Positions 26,288 through 34,398 of a stretch of 64,000 nucleotides of DNA are shown piece by piece. Both the position numbers and the translations under genes were made by a program. The DNA comes from Bacteroidota bacterium. GTDB lineage: Bacteria; Bacteroidota; Bacteroidia; Bacteroidales; DTGW01. The notes below the pieces were generated by a model, which was given only the letters and a program-made list of their open reading frames with translations, was not told the DNA's origin and made no database searches. Numbering within the stretch: the first letter of the stretch is position 1; each line of letters opens with the position of its first letter. The stretch spans positions 1 to 64,000 of the forward strand of contig JAKPGM010000078.1 in assembly GCA_029550865.1 (NCBI GenBank). The letters run 5' to 3'.

Positions 26288-26680
26288 ATGAATAAGAAGG
26301 TGCTTTTAGTCGATTACGAACAGGATTACCGTAGTACGCTTATGGAGGCTTTAAAGCCGATGGGTTTTGATGTTTTCGCAACTGCCGATCCGGTAGAAGC
26401 TTTAACATTAGCCCAAATCAATGGAATAGATATCGCTGTAATTGATTGTTTGAGGCAAAACGATGATACTGGTTTTGTACTGGCGTATCGCTTGCGTAAA
26501 CAATATCCCTTGCTACCTGTGATTTTGGTATCATCGGTATCTACCGTTACGGGTATCTCCTTTAATTCTGAATCGGAACGCGAAAGGAAATGGCTTAATG
26601 CCGATGTTTTTCTCAACAAGGATATTTCTGTTGAAACAGTATTAAAAGAAATTTTTCGTTTGTTACGGATAAAAAAATAA
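26288..26680 (+). CDS. stand-alone response-regulator receiver protein
   Basis: A 130-residue CheY-like receiver domain without an output domain. Acidic pocket residues Asp9 and Glu11 (LLVDYEQDY), phosphoacceptor Asp53 (IAVIDCLRQND), Ser82/Ser83 in place of the switch Thr/Ser (ILVSSVS), and Lys111 (FLNKDIS) are all present, so phosphorylation seems possible. No histidine kinase lies nearby. It follows the HydA-like gene by 183 nt in the same direction, so a regulatory link to the redox complex is possible but not shown. A perfect hairpin begins right after its stop codon. Confidence 0.75.
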   Translation: MNKKVLLVDYEQDYRSTLMEALKPMGFDVFATADPVEALTLAQINGIDIAVIDCLRQNDDTGFVLAYRLRKQYPLLPVILVSSVSTVTGISFNSESERERKWLNADVFLNKDISVETVLKEIFRLLRIKK

Positions 26681-26703
26681 GCATCGCTGATCAACAGCGA
26701 TGC
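26681..26703 (+). terminator. hairpin directly after the receiver gene
   Basis: Perfect 9-bp inverted repeat GCATCGCTG (26681-26689) / CAGCGATGC (26695-26703) with loop ATCAA, one base after the TAA at 26678-26680. There is no T-run after it, so it may be a transcript-stabilising hairpin or a weak terminator rather than a canonical intrinsic terminator. Confidence 0.55.
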
Positions 26704-26848
26704 AACACACACAAACTAACTTAAACCCAAATCTACTACGAGAAAAACAAAATTTTTGATGTGTCAAAATTACACTTTCAAGCATTAAAAAGCAATTTCT
26801 TAACTACGTAAAAAATACACATTAGCTACGATTTTTATACTACAAAGT

Positions 26849-27664
26849 ATGATAGTTTTTCCAAACGCAAAGATTAACCTGGGTTTGCATGTAATTGAAA
26901 AACGTGCCGATGGATACCATAATCTGGAGACAGTGTTTTATCCCGTCCCTCTCTGTGATGTCCTTGAGATTATTACAACTGAAGGGGAAGGGGTGAGATT
27001 TTTCAATTATGGATTGCCCATCGATGCGCCTATTCAAAAAAATAGTTGTGTGCGTGCCTATACGCTTGTTGCCGAACGTTACCAGGTTCCCGCACTCGAA
27101 ATTCATCTATACAAGCACATACCTTTTGGAGCGGGATTGGGGGGTGGATCAAGCGATGCTACCCATACTTTGCTTGCGCTCAATAGCCTGCTAAATCTCA
27201 ATATTCCCTTTTCTTCCCTGGAAGAGTTGGCTTTGCAACTGGGTAGTGACTGTCCTTTTTTCCTATACAATAAGGCTATGTATGCCACAGGTCGCGGCGA
27301 AATATTACAACCTATTGAGCTAAGTTTATCGGGGAGATATTTACTTCTGGTCAAGCCTTCTGTTAATGTTTCTACGGCCGATGCTTATCAGGGAATAATT
27401 CCTCACAAGCCCGAAAATTCTCTTAGCGAACTTATCCAATTACCTATCCAGCAGTGGAAAAATTATATTCAGAATGACTTTGAACAGTTTGTATTTGCAA
27501 AATATCCACTTTTGCAGGAGGTGAAAAATAAGCTCTATGAAATGGGTGCCCTCTATGCCGCAATGTCGGGGAGTGGTTCAACCTTGTTTGGTATTTTTGA
27601 TGAAGCAGTGAAGATACCTGCTGACTTCTCAGATTTCTTTACCTGGGCTGGATGGCTACCTTAG
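26849..27664 (+). CDS. ispE: 4-diphosphocytidyl-2-C-methyl-D-erythritol kinase
   Basis: A 271-residue GHMP kinase of the MEP isoprenoid pathway; it phosphorylates CDP-ME with ATP. N-terminal FPNAKINLGLHV carries the catalytic Lys8, the ATP loop is PFGAGLGGGSSDAT (residues 92-104), the catalytic Asp134 lies in QLGSDCPFF, and motif 3 is MSGSGSTLFGIF. Length is close to the family norm. It starts about 170 nt after the receiver gene and ends 3 nt from the convergent sensor-phosphatase gene, leaving no space for a terminator between them. Confidence 0.93.
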   Translation: MIVFPNAKINLGLHVIEKRADGYHNLETVFYPVPLCDVLEIITTEGEGVRFFNYGLPIDAPIQKNSCVRAYTLVAERYQVPALEIHLYKHIPFGAGLGGGSSDATHTLLALNSLLNLNIPFSSLEELALQLGSDCPFFLYNKAMYATGRGEILQPIELSLSGRYLLLVKPSVNVSTADAYQGIIPHKPENSLSELIQLPIQQWKNYIQNDFEQFVFAKYPLLQEVKNKLYEMGALYAAMSGSGSTLFGIFDEAVKIPADFSDFFTWAGWLP

Positions 27665-27667
27665 CAA

Positions 27668-30600
27668 TTATAGTCTTATCCCCATAAACAGTACATCATC
27701 TACCTGTTCGTACTGACCGCGCCAGAGATTAAAGTTGTTTTTAATCTGGTAGTACTGTTCCTCCATGGGCATATCGTGTATGTCTTCAAGAAGGTTACGC
27801 AGACGTACCATCTTAAACTTTTTGCCCAGCGGTCCTCCAAACTGATCGGGGTAGCCATCGGAAAACATGTAAATAAGGTCGCCTCTACTTAGCTGATAGC
27901 TTTGATTTTCAAAGCTTTTGTATTCATTTTTATAGACAATGCCGCCGATAGAGCTCTTACTTCCCGTTACATATATTTGTTCGCCATTGCGATACAAAAT
28001 AACCGGTCGCATGGCCGAGGCTATTGTTACCCGGTATGTTTCCAGGTCAATCTCGCAGGCAATTAGGTCCATACCATCCGGCGATTCGGCTTGCTCAAAA
28101 TTTTGATTAAGGGTCATACGCATTTCCTCGTCCAGTTTTACCAGAATGTCCGAAGGGTAAATAACATCGGGACGGTTGCATATGTCCTTTATCAACGTGG
28201 TACCTATCATCGACATTAACGCACCAGGAACTCCATGCCCTGTTGAGTCACCACAAACAATCACAAATTTGTTGTCGCTGATTTTATCGAACCAGTAAAA
28301 GTCGCCACTGACAATGTCCTTGGGTTGATAAAAGATAAAGCTGCCCGAGAAAAGTTCCTGAAGCTTTTTTATTGAAGGTAATATGCTGTTCTGGATTCGT
28401 TGTGCATAGGTAATGCTATCGGTAATGTCCCTATTTTTCATTTCAATTACTTCTTTTTGTTGCATTACCTCACGTGTACGCTCTTCGAGCAGTTTTTCAA
28501 GATATTCCTGAAATTTACGTTGTTTGCGTTCCCTATATTTGATATAAAAGTAAAGCAAACTGATTATAGCAAGAATGCCAAGAGTAATAAACCACCAGCG
28601 TTTCCACAAAGGGGGCATGATGGTAATACTCAATTCGAGTGGACTTTCGTTACTTAAGCCTTCTGCATTAATGGCACGGACAAGAAATCTATACTTTCCA
28701 TCTTCAAGTCGGGGATAATACGCATAGTTTGCGTCGCTGAATTCCGACCATGCCATATCCCATCCTTCAAGCTTGTATTGGTAACGTACCGATCGGGGTG
28801 ATCGATAATGAATGCCTACAAATTCAATACGGATACGGTATTTCCCGTAGGGTAAAACAATGGGTTTATCAAAATCATATTCTTTATCCGATATTCGTAC
28901 CGAGGTGATGTTGACGGGGGGCGGAACTTTTTGTTGCTGCTTTTGCGAAAGAAAATTATAAAGAATAATGCCATTGGTTGTTCCCCATCGGATATTCCCT
29001 TGAGCATCTTTATTTACCGCCAATGGGTTACAATCGCCCAGAATACCAATTTCGGTACTATAGGTTATAATTCGAAGGGAGTTGGGTTCAATACGGCTAA
29101 GTCCCAATCGGTGACCTACCCAGATACTTCCTTCTTCATCGGTAACAATGCTGTAGCCGTAGTCCGATTTGAGCCCTTTTTTTTCTGTAAGATTGATGAT
29201 AGAATCGTGCATAAAACCAAAGACACCGTCGCCATAGGTGCTTGCCCATAAATTGCCCTTCTTGTCTTCGGTAATCGCCGTAAATTCTATCTCGCTTCCT
29301 CCTTCAATTTTTATATGTTTATTGGTTAACACAGAATAAAGCCCCTGACCTTTCGTGGCTACCCACACATTTCCTTTTGAATCGATGTAAACATCATTGA
29401 TTTTATTGTGTGGGAGATCGGTATCGGTGGAGTACTTATTTATTTTTCCGCTACGAAGGTCAAAGGAGAAAAGTCCACCATTGGTAGCAGCCCATAGTAT
29501 GTTGTTGTTATATAATAACTTATTGATGGAATTTTCGACTGAATTATCGGAAGAGAAAAATGGCTGGGGGCGATTATTGGTTCCAGTCATTTTATATATC
29601 CCCGAATGTCCGGTTCCTATCCACAACGTGAGTGCGTCGGAAAAGCTAAGGGAGGTGATAGCATCGGCAGGTATTCCATTTTTGCTGTTCAGGATGGTGG
29701 GTATGTTCGTATTGTTTTTTAATTGTATAATTGTATTTCTCGAACCCAACCAGATTCCGTCGCTGCTCGATGTAATGGAAAGTATGTCATTGGGAGTAAA
29801 TTTGTAAAAAGCAAAAGCCTCATCCATTAAGGCCGATAGGCCATTACTGTATGTGCCCAGCCATATATTACCTTCATGATCTTCAAAGGCTGTTTTAATA
29901 TAATTGTCACCCAGGCCATTATTTATATTCATTTGGCTTGCGTAGGTGTAAAGGTCGTTAGTGGCGTTTTTGCTAAATTTAAAAACACCCTTACCAAATG
30001 TACATACCCAAAGGTTATTTCGTTTGTCTTCCAGTATCCATTGGATGTTGGAATTATTCAAATCGGATATTACTGCAAAAGGCTGTGACTGTAGGTTTGG
30101 AGTAAAAAGCTGATATAACCCCGCATCGGATGTACCAATCCAGAATCCTTTACTGTCTTTTTTACGGATGATGCAGTTGATCTTCGTTTCTGGAATTGCA
30201 TTAATTTTTGTATCATATGTATACGAGAGTTCTCCATTTTTTCGAGCAATCCAGAGTCCATCGTTGCAACCAATCAGCAGGCGATTGGGATCAATTTCTT
30301 CAACGGTATATATAATCTTTGAATCATTTAGTTTAAGGAAGGATTGAGAACCATTAGTAAATGAAAGAATTCCATTTGACTGGGTGGCAACCAGTATAGT
30401 GCCATTGGATAATTCTGTTATCCATGTTATCATGCTTGGAGCATTGGTATTACGGTACATTTTTTTCAGACGGAGGTTTTCAATAGAAAAAACACTACCA
30501 TCATCATAGCCCACCCAGATGGTACCATTGCTACTTCTAAAACAAAAACTGGTATAGGCACCGACTAAAGTATCTTTGGTGGCAGGACGTGAAAATTTTA

Positions 30601-30799
30601 TCCCATCGAAACGACATAATCCTTCCCCAGTTCCTATCCATAGAAAACCGTTATTATCTTGATTAATAGTATAAATTGAAGGATGGATAAGTCCTTCGTC
30701 AATACCATAATGCTTAAAGTTGATCGATTGAGCCTGGAGATTTACAAAACCTATCGCAAATACACAAGTTATAGTTAGCCATTTGATGACTCGTTTCAT
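27668..30799 (-). CDS. propeller-type sensor with SpoIIE/PP2C-like phosphatase output
   Basis: A 1043-residue membrane protein. After a signal peptide (MKRVIKWLTITCVFAIGFV), residues about 24-620 form a two-component-regulator propeller with many blades marked by repeats such as GFLWIGTGEGLCRFDG, NLWVCTFGKGVF and GSIWVGHRLGLSR. A Y_Y_Y domain (about 650-720; YRYQYKLEGWDMAW type) and a transmembrane helix (about 730-752) follow, then a coiled coil (about 755-790) and a SpoIIE-type serine phosphatase domain with metal-binding Asp in SGDFYWF, CGDSTGHGVPGALMS and FSDGYPDQFGG. It probably senses a periplasmic signal and dephosphorylates an anti-sigma-antagonist or similar partner, none of which is encoded nearby. 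No kinase domain is present. Confidence 0.88.
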   Translation of the reverse strand: MKRVIKWLTITCVFAIGFVNLQAQSINFKHYGIDEGLIHPSIYTINQDNNGFLWIGTGEGLCRFDGIKFSRPATKDTLVGAYTSFCFRSSNGTIWVGYDDGSVFSIENLRLKKMYRNTNAPSMITWITELSNGTILVATQSNGILSFTNGSQSFLKLNDSKIIYTVEEIDPNRLLIGCNDGLWIARKNGELSYTYDTKINAIPETKINCIIRKKDSKGFWIGTSDAGLYQLFTPNLQSQPFAVISDLNNSNIQWILEDKRNNLWVCTFGKGVFKFSKNATNDLYTYASQMNINNGLGDNYIKTAFEDHEGNIWLGTYSNGLSALMDEAFAFYKFTPNDILSITSSSDGIWLGSRNTIIQLKNNTNIPTILNSKNGIPADAITSLSFSDALTLWIGTGHSGIYKMTGTNNRPQPFFSSDNSVENSINKLLYNNNILWAATNGGLFSFDLRSGKINKYSTDTDLPHNKINDVYIDSKGNVWVATKGQGLYSVLTNKHIKIEGGSEIEFTAITEDKKGNLWASTYGDGVFGFMHDSIINLTEKKGLKSDYGYSIVTDEEGSIWVGHRLGLSRIEPNSLRIITYSTEIGILGDCNPLAVNKDAQGNIRWGTTNGIILYNFLSQKQQQKVPPPVNITSVRISDKEYDFDKPIVLPYGKYRIRIEFVGIHYRSPRSVRYQYKLEGWDMAWSEFSDANYAYYPRLEDGKYRFLVRAINAEGLSNESPLELSITIMPPLWKRWWFITLGILAIISLLYFYIKYRERKQRKFQEYLEKLLEERTREVMQQKEVIEMKNRDITDSITYAQRIQNSILPSIKKLQELFSGSFIFYQPKDIVSGDFYWFDKISDNKFVIVCGDSTGHGVPGALMSMIGTTLIKDICNRPDVIYPSDILVKLDEEMRMTLNQNFEQAESPDGMDLIACEIDLETYRVTIASAMRPVILYRNGEQIYVTGSKSSIGGIVYKNEYKSFENQSYQLSRGDLIYMFSDGYPDQFGGPLGKKFKMVRLRNLLEDIHDMPMEEQYYQIKNNFNLWRGQYEQVDDVLFMGIRL

Positions 30800-30874
30800 T
30801 CAAGTAAAGTTTTTATTGAATTTTTAAAAATAGTTATTTTCTTACAAATCCCCAACGGCTTATGCTAAAATATT

Positions 30875-31885
30875 TTATTCTTTCTGTTTTACGCCAATAG
30901 AGTATTTATACTTGGGTACGCCACCGATAGGTACCGTGTAGAAGGGAAGTAATTCGCCGTACTGGTTACGTACATTCACCACCACATTGTTATTTTTAAC
31001 GGGTTTGGTCTTGTTTTTAATCATTTGAATGTCGAGTGAGGTATTTTTTTCTTCTGCTAAGATCTTAAATTCCGAGCTCACCCATGTGTTATCACCCGAT
31101 GCGTTAAGGATTTGACCCTTGCGAGCAACAGATACAATACGAATAAAACCGTCATCATCCCAGTCGAAGTTACTTACCTTAACTGATATGGTACGGTCAT
31201 CAATATAAGGATATATGTGAGAGATTTGTTTGGGATCGTCCCACATACGGAAGGTATATTCATAGGCAAAGGCGTTACCTCCTTCAATAGGTTTATTGTC
31301 ATCTGGTGAGGTGGATAAAAAGAACTTGTACAGGTTCCCATCATCGCCCGATATTCCTTCGGCTACAATCTTTAGAACGTAGCCACCAAACTTTTGAACC
31401 AATTCGCCTTCAGTCGGATTGTATGGGCCGAAAGTGTACCATTTTTTGTCCCATTTGGGATCATCCCCAAAAGTTTTAGTATCGAGCAAATTGCCACTTT
31501 TATAATTCCCTACAGGGTCGGGGCTTTGAGCGGCTTCGTCCGACCAGCAACGCCGTCCTCCATATACCGAAAAACGGGTTTGTGAATCAAACACACCGTT
31601 TAATTCATCAATATCGCCCCCACAATCGGGATCAAGCACTCTTATATACACAGGTTGCTTAAATTTTTCGGGTATTAGGAAGAAAAAGATTTGCACAAAA
31701 TCGTCATCACCCCAGGAAGTTTCCGCCTGCTTGGAAAAAGTTACCAGGTAAGGGATATTTTCGTCTTCTGCAGGTGCTGATTGACCATGTATATCGATGC
31801 TTTGCATGCATAATGTAACTATCACAAGGGCAACTAAATATCGAGCATACATAAGAATAATCAATTTTCTGGTAAAAATAATCAT
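30875..31885 (-). CDS. secreted protein of unknown function
   Basis: A 336-residue protein I cannot assign to a named family. The N terminus is hydrophobic; an alternative start at 31852 (MYARYLVALVIVTLCMQ) would give a more standard signal peptide ending near HGQ. The mature part is rich in Asp, Trp and aromatic residues and shows two similar acidic strand motifs, GDDDFVQIFFFLIPEK and DWDDDGFIRIVSVARKG, which suggest an internally duplicated beta fold. No catalytic motif is seen. It lies downstream of the T9SS-type cluster at 32-38 kb in the same orientation, separated by 142 nt, so a role in the envelope or secretion is possible. Confidence 0.55.
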   Translation of the reverse strand: MIIFTRKLIILMYARYLVALVIVTLCMQSIDIHGQSAPAEDENIPYLVTFSKQAETSWGDDDFVQIFFFLIPEKFKQPVYIRVLDPDCGGDIDELNGVFDSQTRFSVYGGRRCWSDEAAQSPDPVGNYKSGNLLDTKTFGDDPKWDKKWYTFGPYNPTEGELVQKFGGYVLKIVAEGISGDDGNLYKFFLSTSPDDNKPIEGGNAFAYEYTFRMWDDPKQISHIYPYIDDRTISVKVSNFDWDDDGFIRIVSVARKGQILNASGDNTWVSSEFKILAEEKNTSLDIQMIKNKTKPVKNNNVVVNVRNQYGELLPFYTVPIGGVPKYKYSIGVKQKE

Positions 31886-32027
31886 TCTGTTATTATTACT
31901 GTATAGTTTTTGTTAACAAAAGCAATTTTTAATAAAATTTTTACATAAAAATGGAAATTACGATCAATAGTGTTTTCGATTGATCCGTTTTGCTATACGT
32001 TGTAAAATATAGTGTTGCTTTGGAATA

Positions 32028-33464
32028 TTATTTAGAAACAACTATAATTGTCTTGTAAACACAGACTTTCTGAATACCAGTACGAGTAGGATGGCTTTCA
32101 ACAAGGAGTTTAACGTCGTAAGCGCCTTCTTCATAAAAAACATGATTTGTACTTTCCCCGATAGCTTTCGTTCCATCGTCAAAATCCCAATAGTAGCGGG
32201 CTATACGGAAATTTTTCAGGTTGGTTTTTTTGGCATCAAATGTTATGGTTTCGCCGATGGTTGCTTGATCAGGAGCGGTGATATAGGGTTGTTCATAGTC
32301 GGTAACTTCCAGTTCGTATTCGGCCTGATTGAGTAATACCTCATTGGTAAGCGAGTCGATAACATTGAGTTGAATACGATATTTTCCCTTTTTTGCAAAA
32401 CAATGCTCTGCTTCTACTGCTCGTACTTTAGTACCATCGCCGAAGTCCCATTCGTACTTCATGGTTCCCTTAACATCGTCTTCTGAGGTTCCATTTTCAT
32501 AAAATACATAGCAGTAGGTGTTTTCTTTCTGTTGGGTACAATTTTCAAATTCTGAAATAGTAGACGTAAAAGCAAAGATATCGTCGTTTTTATTTCGGCT
32601 TGAGGAAAAATATCCTGTTTGTAAGTATCGATCGGCAATAAAGCCAAAATCGTCGGCGGTAGAGGAGAAGGGTTCTTTCATATTCTGTGGGGTTAGCCAA
32701 TCGCCCTTGAAGGGTTGTGTGAAGAAAATATCGAATCCACCACGGCTATTCCATCCCTTTGAGGCAAAAAAGAGTCGACCCGATGGATGAATGAAGGGGA
32801 ATGCCTCATCTTTTTTTGAATTTACATTAGGTCCCAGATTTACAGGTTTAGTCCACCGACCATGTACCCGTTTTGAAACATAAATATCATATCCACCAAT
32901 ACCGCCAGGCATATCAGAGACAAAATATAGCGTATTTCCATCTTCTGTTATAGCAGGGTGCATGACATTATATTCTTCCGAGTTATATTCAAAAGGTTCA
33001 ATGTTTACCCATTTTTTACCAGATAGTTCTGCAAAAAACAATCCTAACTTATTCCCGGGTTTTAGGTAGTTCCCAAATGTCTTGCCTGCATATAAGTTTC
33101 TGGTAAACACAACTCTGGTATAATTATCGTAAAAACATGCTGGTCCTTCCTGGAAAATAGTATTTAGCGCATTAAAGGGCACTGGTGATTGCCACTTTTT
33201 TCCGCTTCGGTTCGATTTCGTATAATAGAGATCGAATAATAAATGTTGTTCAGCCGAGGTGTCTACAAAGGCATACCAGATAGAGTTTTTATAGTTTGCA
33301 CAAAATACAATGCCTTCGTTGTAATAGGCTGGTGAAAACTCGTCGTACTGACTGCTACAAAAAGGCAATTTTTCTACGGTGTACTGTTTTTGTGAGTATA
33401 CACTTGCTGTTCCGTTTATTATGACGTACACAAAAAGCAATATGTAATACCTTATGTTGCGCAT
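32028..33464 (-). CDS. PD40/WD40-like and PKD-domain secreted protein
   Basis: A 478-residue protein with signal peptide (residues 1-24, ending SVYSQ). Residues about 40-300 form a TolB-like propeller with PD40 repeats (HPAITEDGNTLYFVSDMPGG; AFPFIHPSGRLFFASKGW). Two PKD domains follow at about 320-475 with the signatures YEWDFGDGTKVRA and RYYWDFDDGTKAIG. There is no C-terminal OmpA domain, unlike many PD40 proteins of Bacteroidota. It is the last gene of a three-gene unit with PorP/SprF (5 nt gap) and a CHU_C protein, so it is probably a periplasmic or surface component linked to type IX secretion. Confidence 0.78.
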   Translation of the reverse strand: MRNIRYYILLFVYVIINGTASVYSQKQYTVEKLPFCSSQYDEFSPAYYNEGIVFCANYKNSIWYAFVDTSAEQHLLFDLYYTKSNRSGKKWQSPVPFNALNTIFQEGPACFYDNYTRVVFTRNLYAGKTFGNYLKPGNKLGLFFAELSGKKWVNIEPFEYNSEEYNVMHPAITEDGNTLYFVSDMPGGIGGYDIYVSKRVHGRWTKPVNLGPNVNSKKDEAFPFIHPSGRLFFASKGWNSRGGFDIFFTQPFKGDWLTPQNMKEPFSSTADDFGFIADRYLQTGYFSSSRNKNDDIFAFTSTISEFENCTQQKENTYCYVFYENGTSEDDVKGTMKYEWDFGDGTKVRAVEAEHCFAKKGKYRIQLNVIDSLTNEVLLNQAEYELEVTDYEQPYITAPDQATIGETITFDAKKTNLKNFRIARYYWDFDDGTKAIGESTNHVFYEEGAYDVKLLVESHPTRTGIQKVCVYKTIIVVSK

Positions 33465-33469
33465 ACATT

Positions 33470-34396
33470 TCAGAAGTAACGTGGGTTAGCAGCTTTAATC
33501 TTATACATCAGTTCGTAGCGTAGCCCAATTTCGTGAGAGGTATAATTGAAAAATTTTGCCACTTTTCCGGCATATTCATATGTGTAGCTTAACCTGAACT
33601 GTGGATTGAGTCGAATATCAAACGAACCTACCAATGCTTCGTTGACACGGTAAGCCATCGAAAAGTTAAATCTATCATCAAACAGGATAAAGGTAGCGTT
33701 TAAGTCGAGCTGTGATTGGGAGTTGGGATAGAGTTTGTATAAAAACGATGGTTTAATTTTAAAATCTCCTGAAATATTGAACAAATATCCTGCAGTTATC
33801 AGAAAATTATAATTTTTAAAATCGTTTTTAATCGTTACCGATTGATAATTGTTTTTTTCTGAATAAGATAAAAAATAAGGAATAGACAGTCCAGCAAATA
33901 ATTTAGAGGAATAATAGTATAATCCAGCTCCAAAGTTGGGCAATACGAATGTTTGAACATCCCCTGCAAAAGCGGGGTCATCAGTATCATTAAGATATAA
34001 TTGTTTCCAGTTGTATTGTGTGTATACGACTCCTGCTTTGAGTCCTAATGATAATCGACCATGTTGAGTGGGTATACGAAATGCATAATGCAGGTATAAA
34101 TGGGAATTGTGGATGGGACCAGTTTTTTCATCGAACAAAAGTAAACCCGTACCGATGTTAGGATTTTTTAAGGGAGAGTGTGCCGAAAATACCAGATAGG
34201 TGGGTGAACCAGTAAAACCGAGCATTTGCTTACGATACAATAAATTTACACTTAATACTTCACGACTTCCGGTAAACCCCGGATTAATGATTAGGCCGTT
34301 GGAAATATACTGACTAAACACAGGAAAGTATTGCGCTGGTATTGACAAACTATTCAATACCCAGAGTATCATGATAATATACCTCCTGTATTGCAT
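33470..34396 (-). CDS. PorP/SprF family type IX secretion outer-membrane protein
   Basis: A 308-residue outer-membrane protein. Signal peptide residues 1-21 (to SIPAQ), then the family start YFPVFSQYISNGLIINPGFTGSRE, with the Q-Y and N-P-G/A-F pattern typical of PorP/SprF. The rest is barrel-like, ending in an aromatic residue (NPRYF). Family members such as SprF are needed for secretion or attachment of a specific large partner encoded next to them; here that partner is the 1350-residue CHU_C protein 2 nt upstream. A second pair of the same kind lies at 55.9-64 kb. Confidence 0.88.
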   Translation of the reverse strand: MQYRRYIIMILWVLNSLSIPAQYFPVFSQYISNGLIINPGFTGSREVLSVNLLYRKQMLGFTGSPTYLVFSAHSPLKNPNIGTGLLLFDEKTGPIHNSHLYLHYAFRIPTQHGRLSLGLKAGVVYTQYNWKQLYLNDTDDPAFAGDVQTFVLPNFGAGLYYYSSKLFAGLSIPYFLSYSEKNNYQSVTIKNDFKNYNFLITAGYLFNISGDFKIKPSFLYKLYPNSQSQLDLNATFILFDDRFNFSMAYRVNEALVGSFDIRLNPQFRLSYTYEYAGKVAKFFNYTSHEIGLRYELMYKIKAANPRYF

Positions 34397-34398
34397 AC

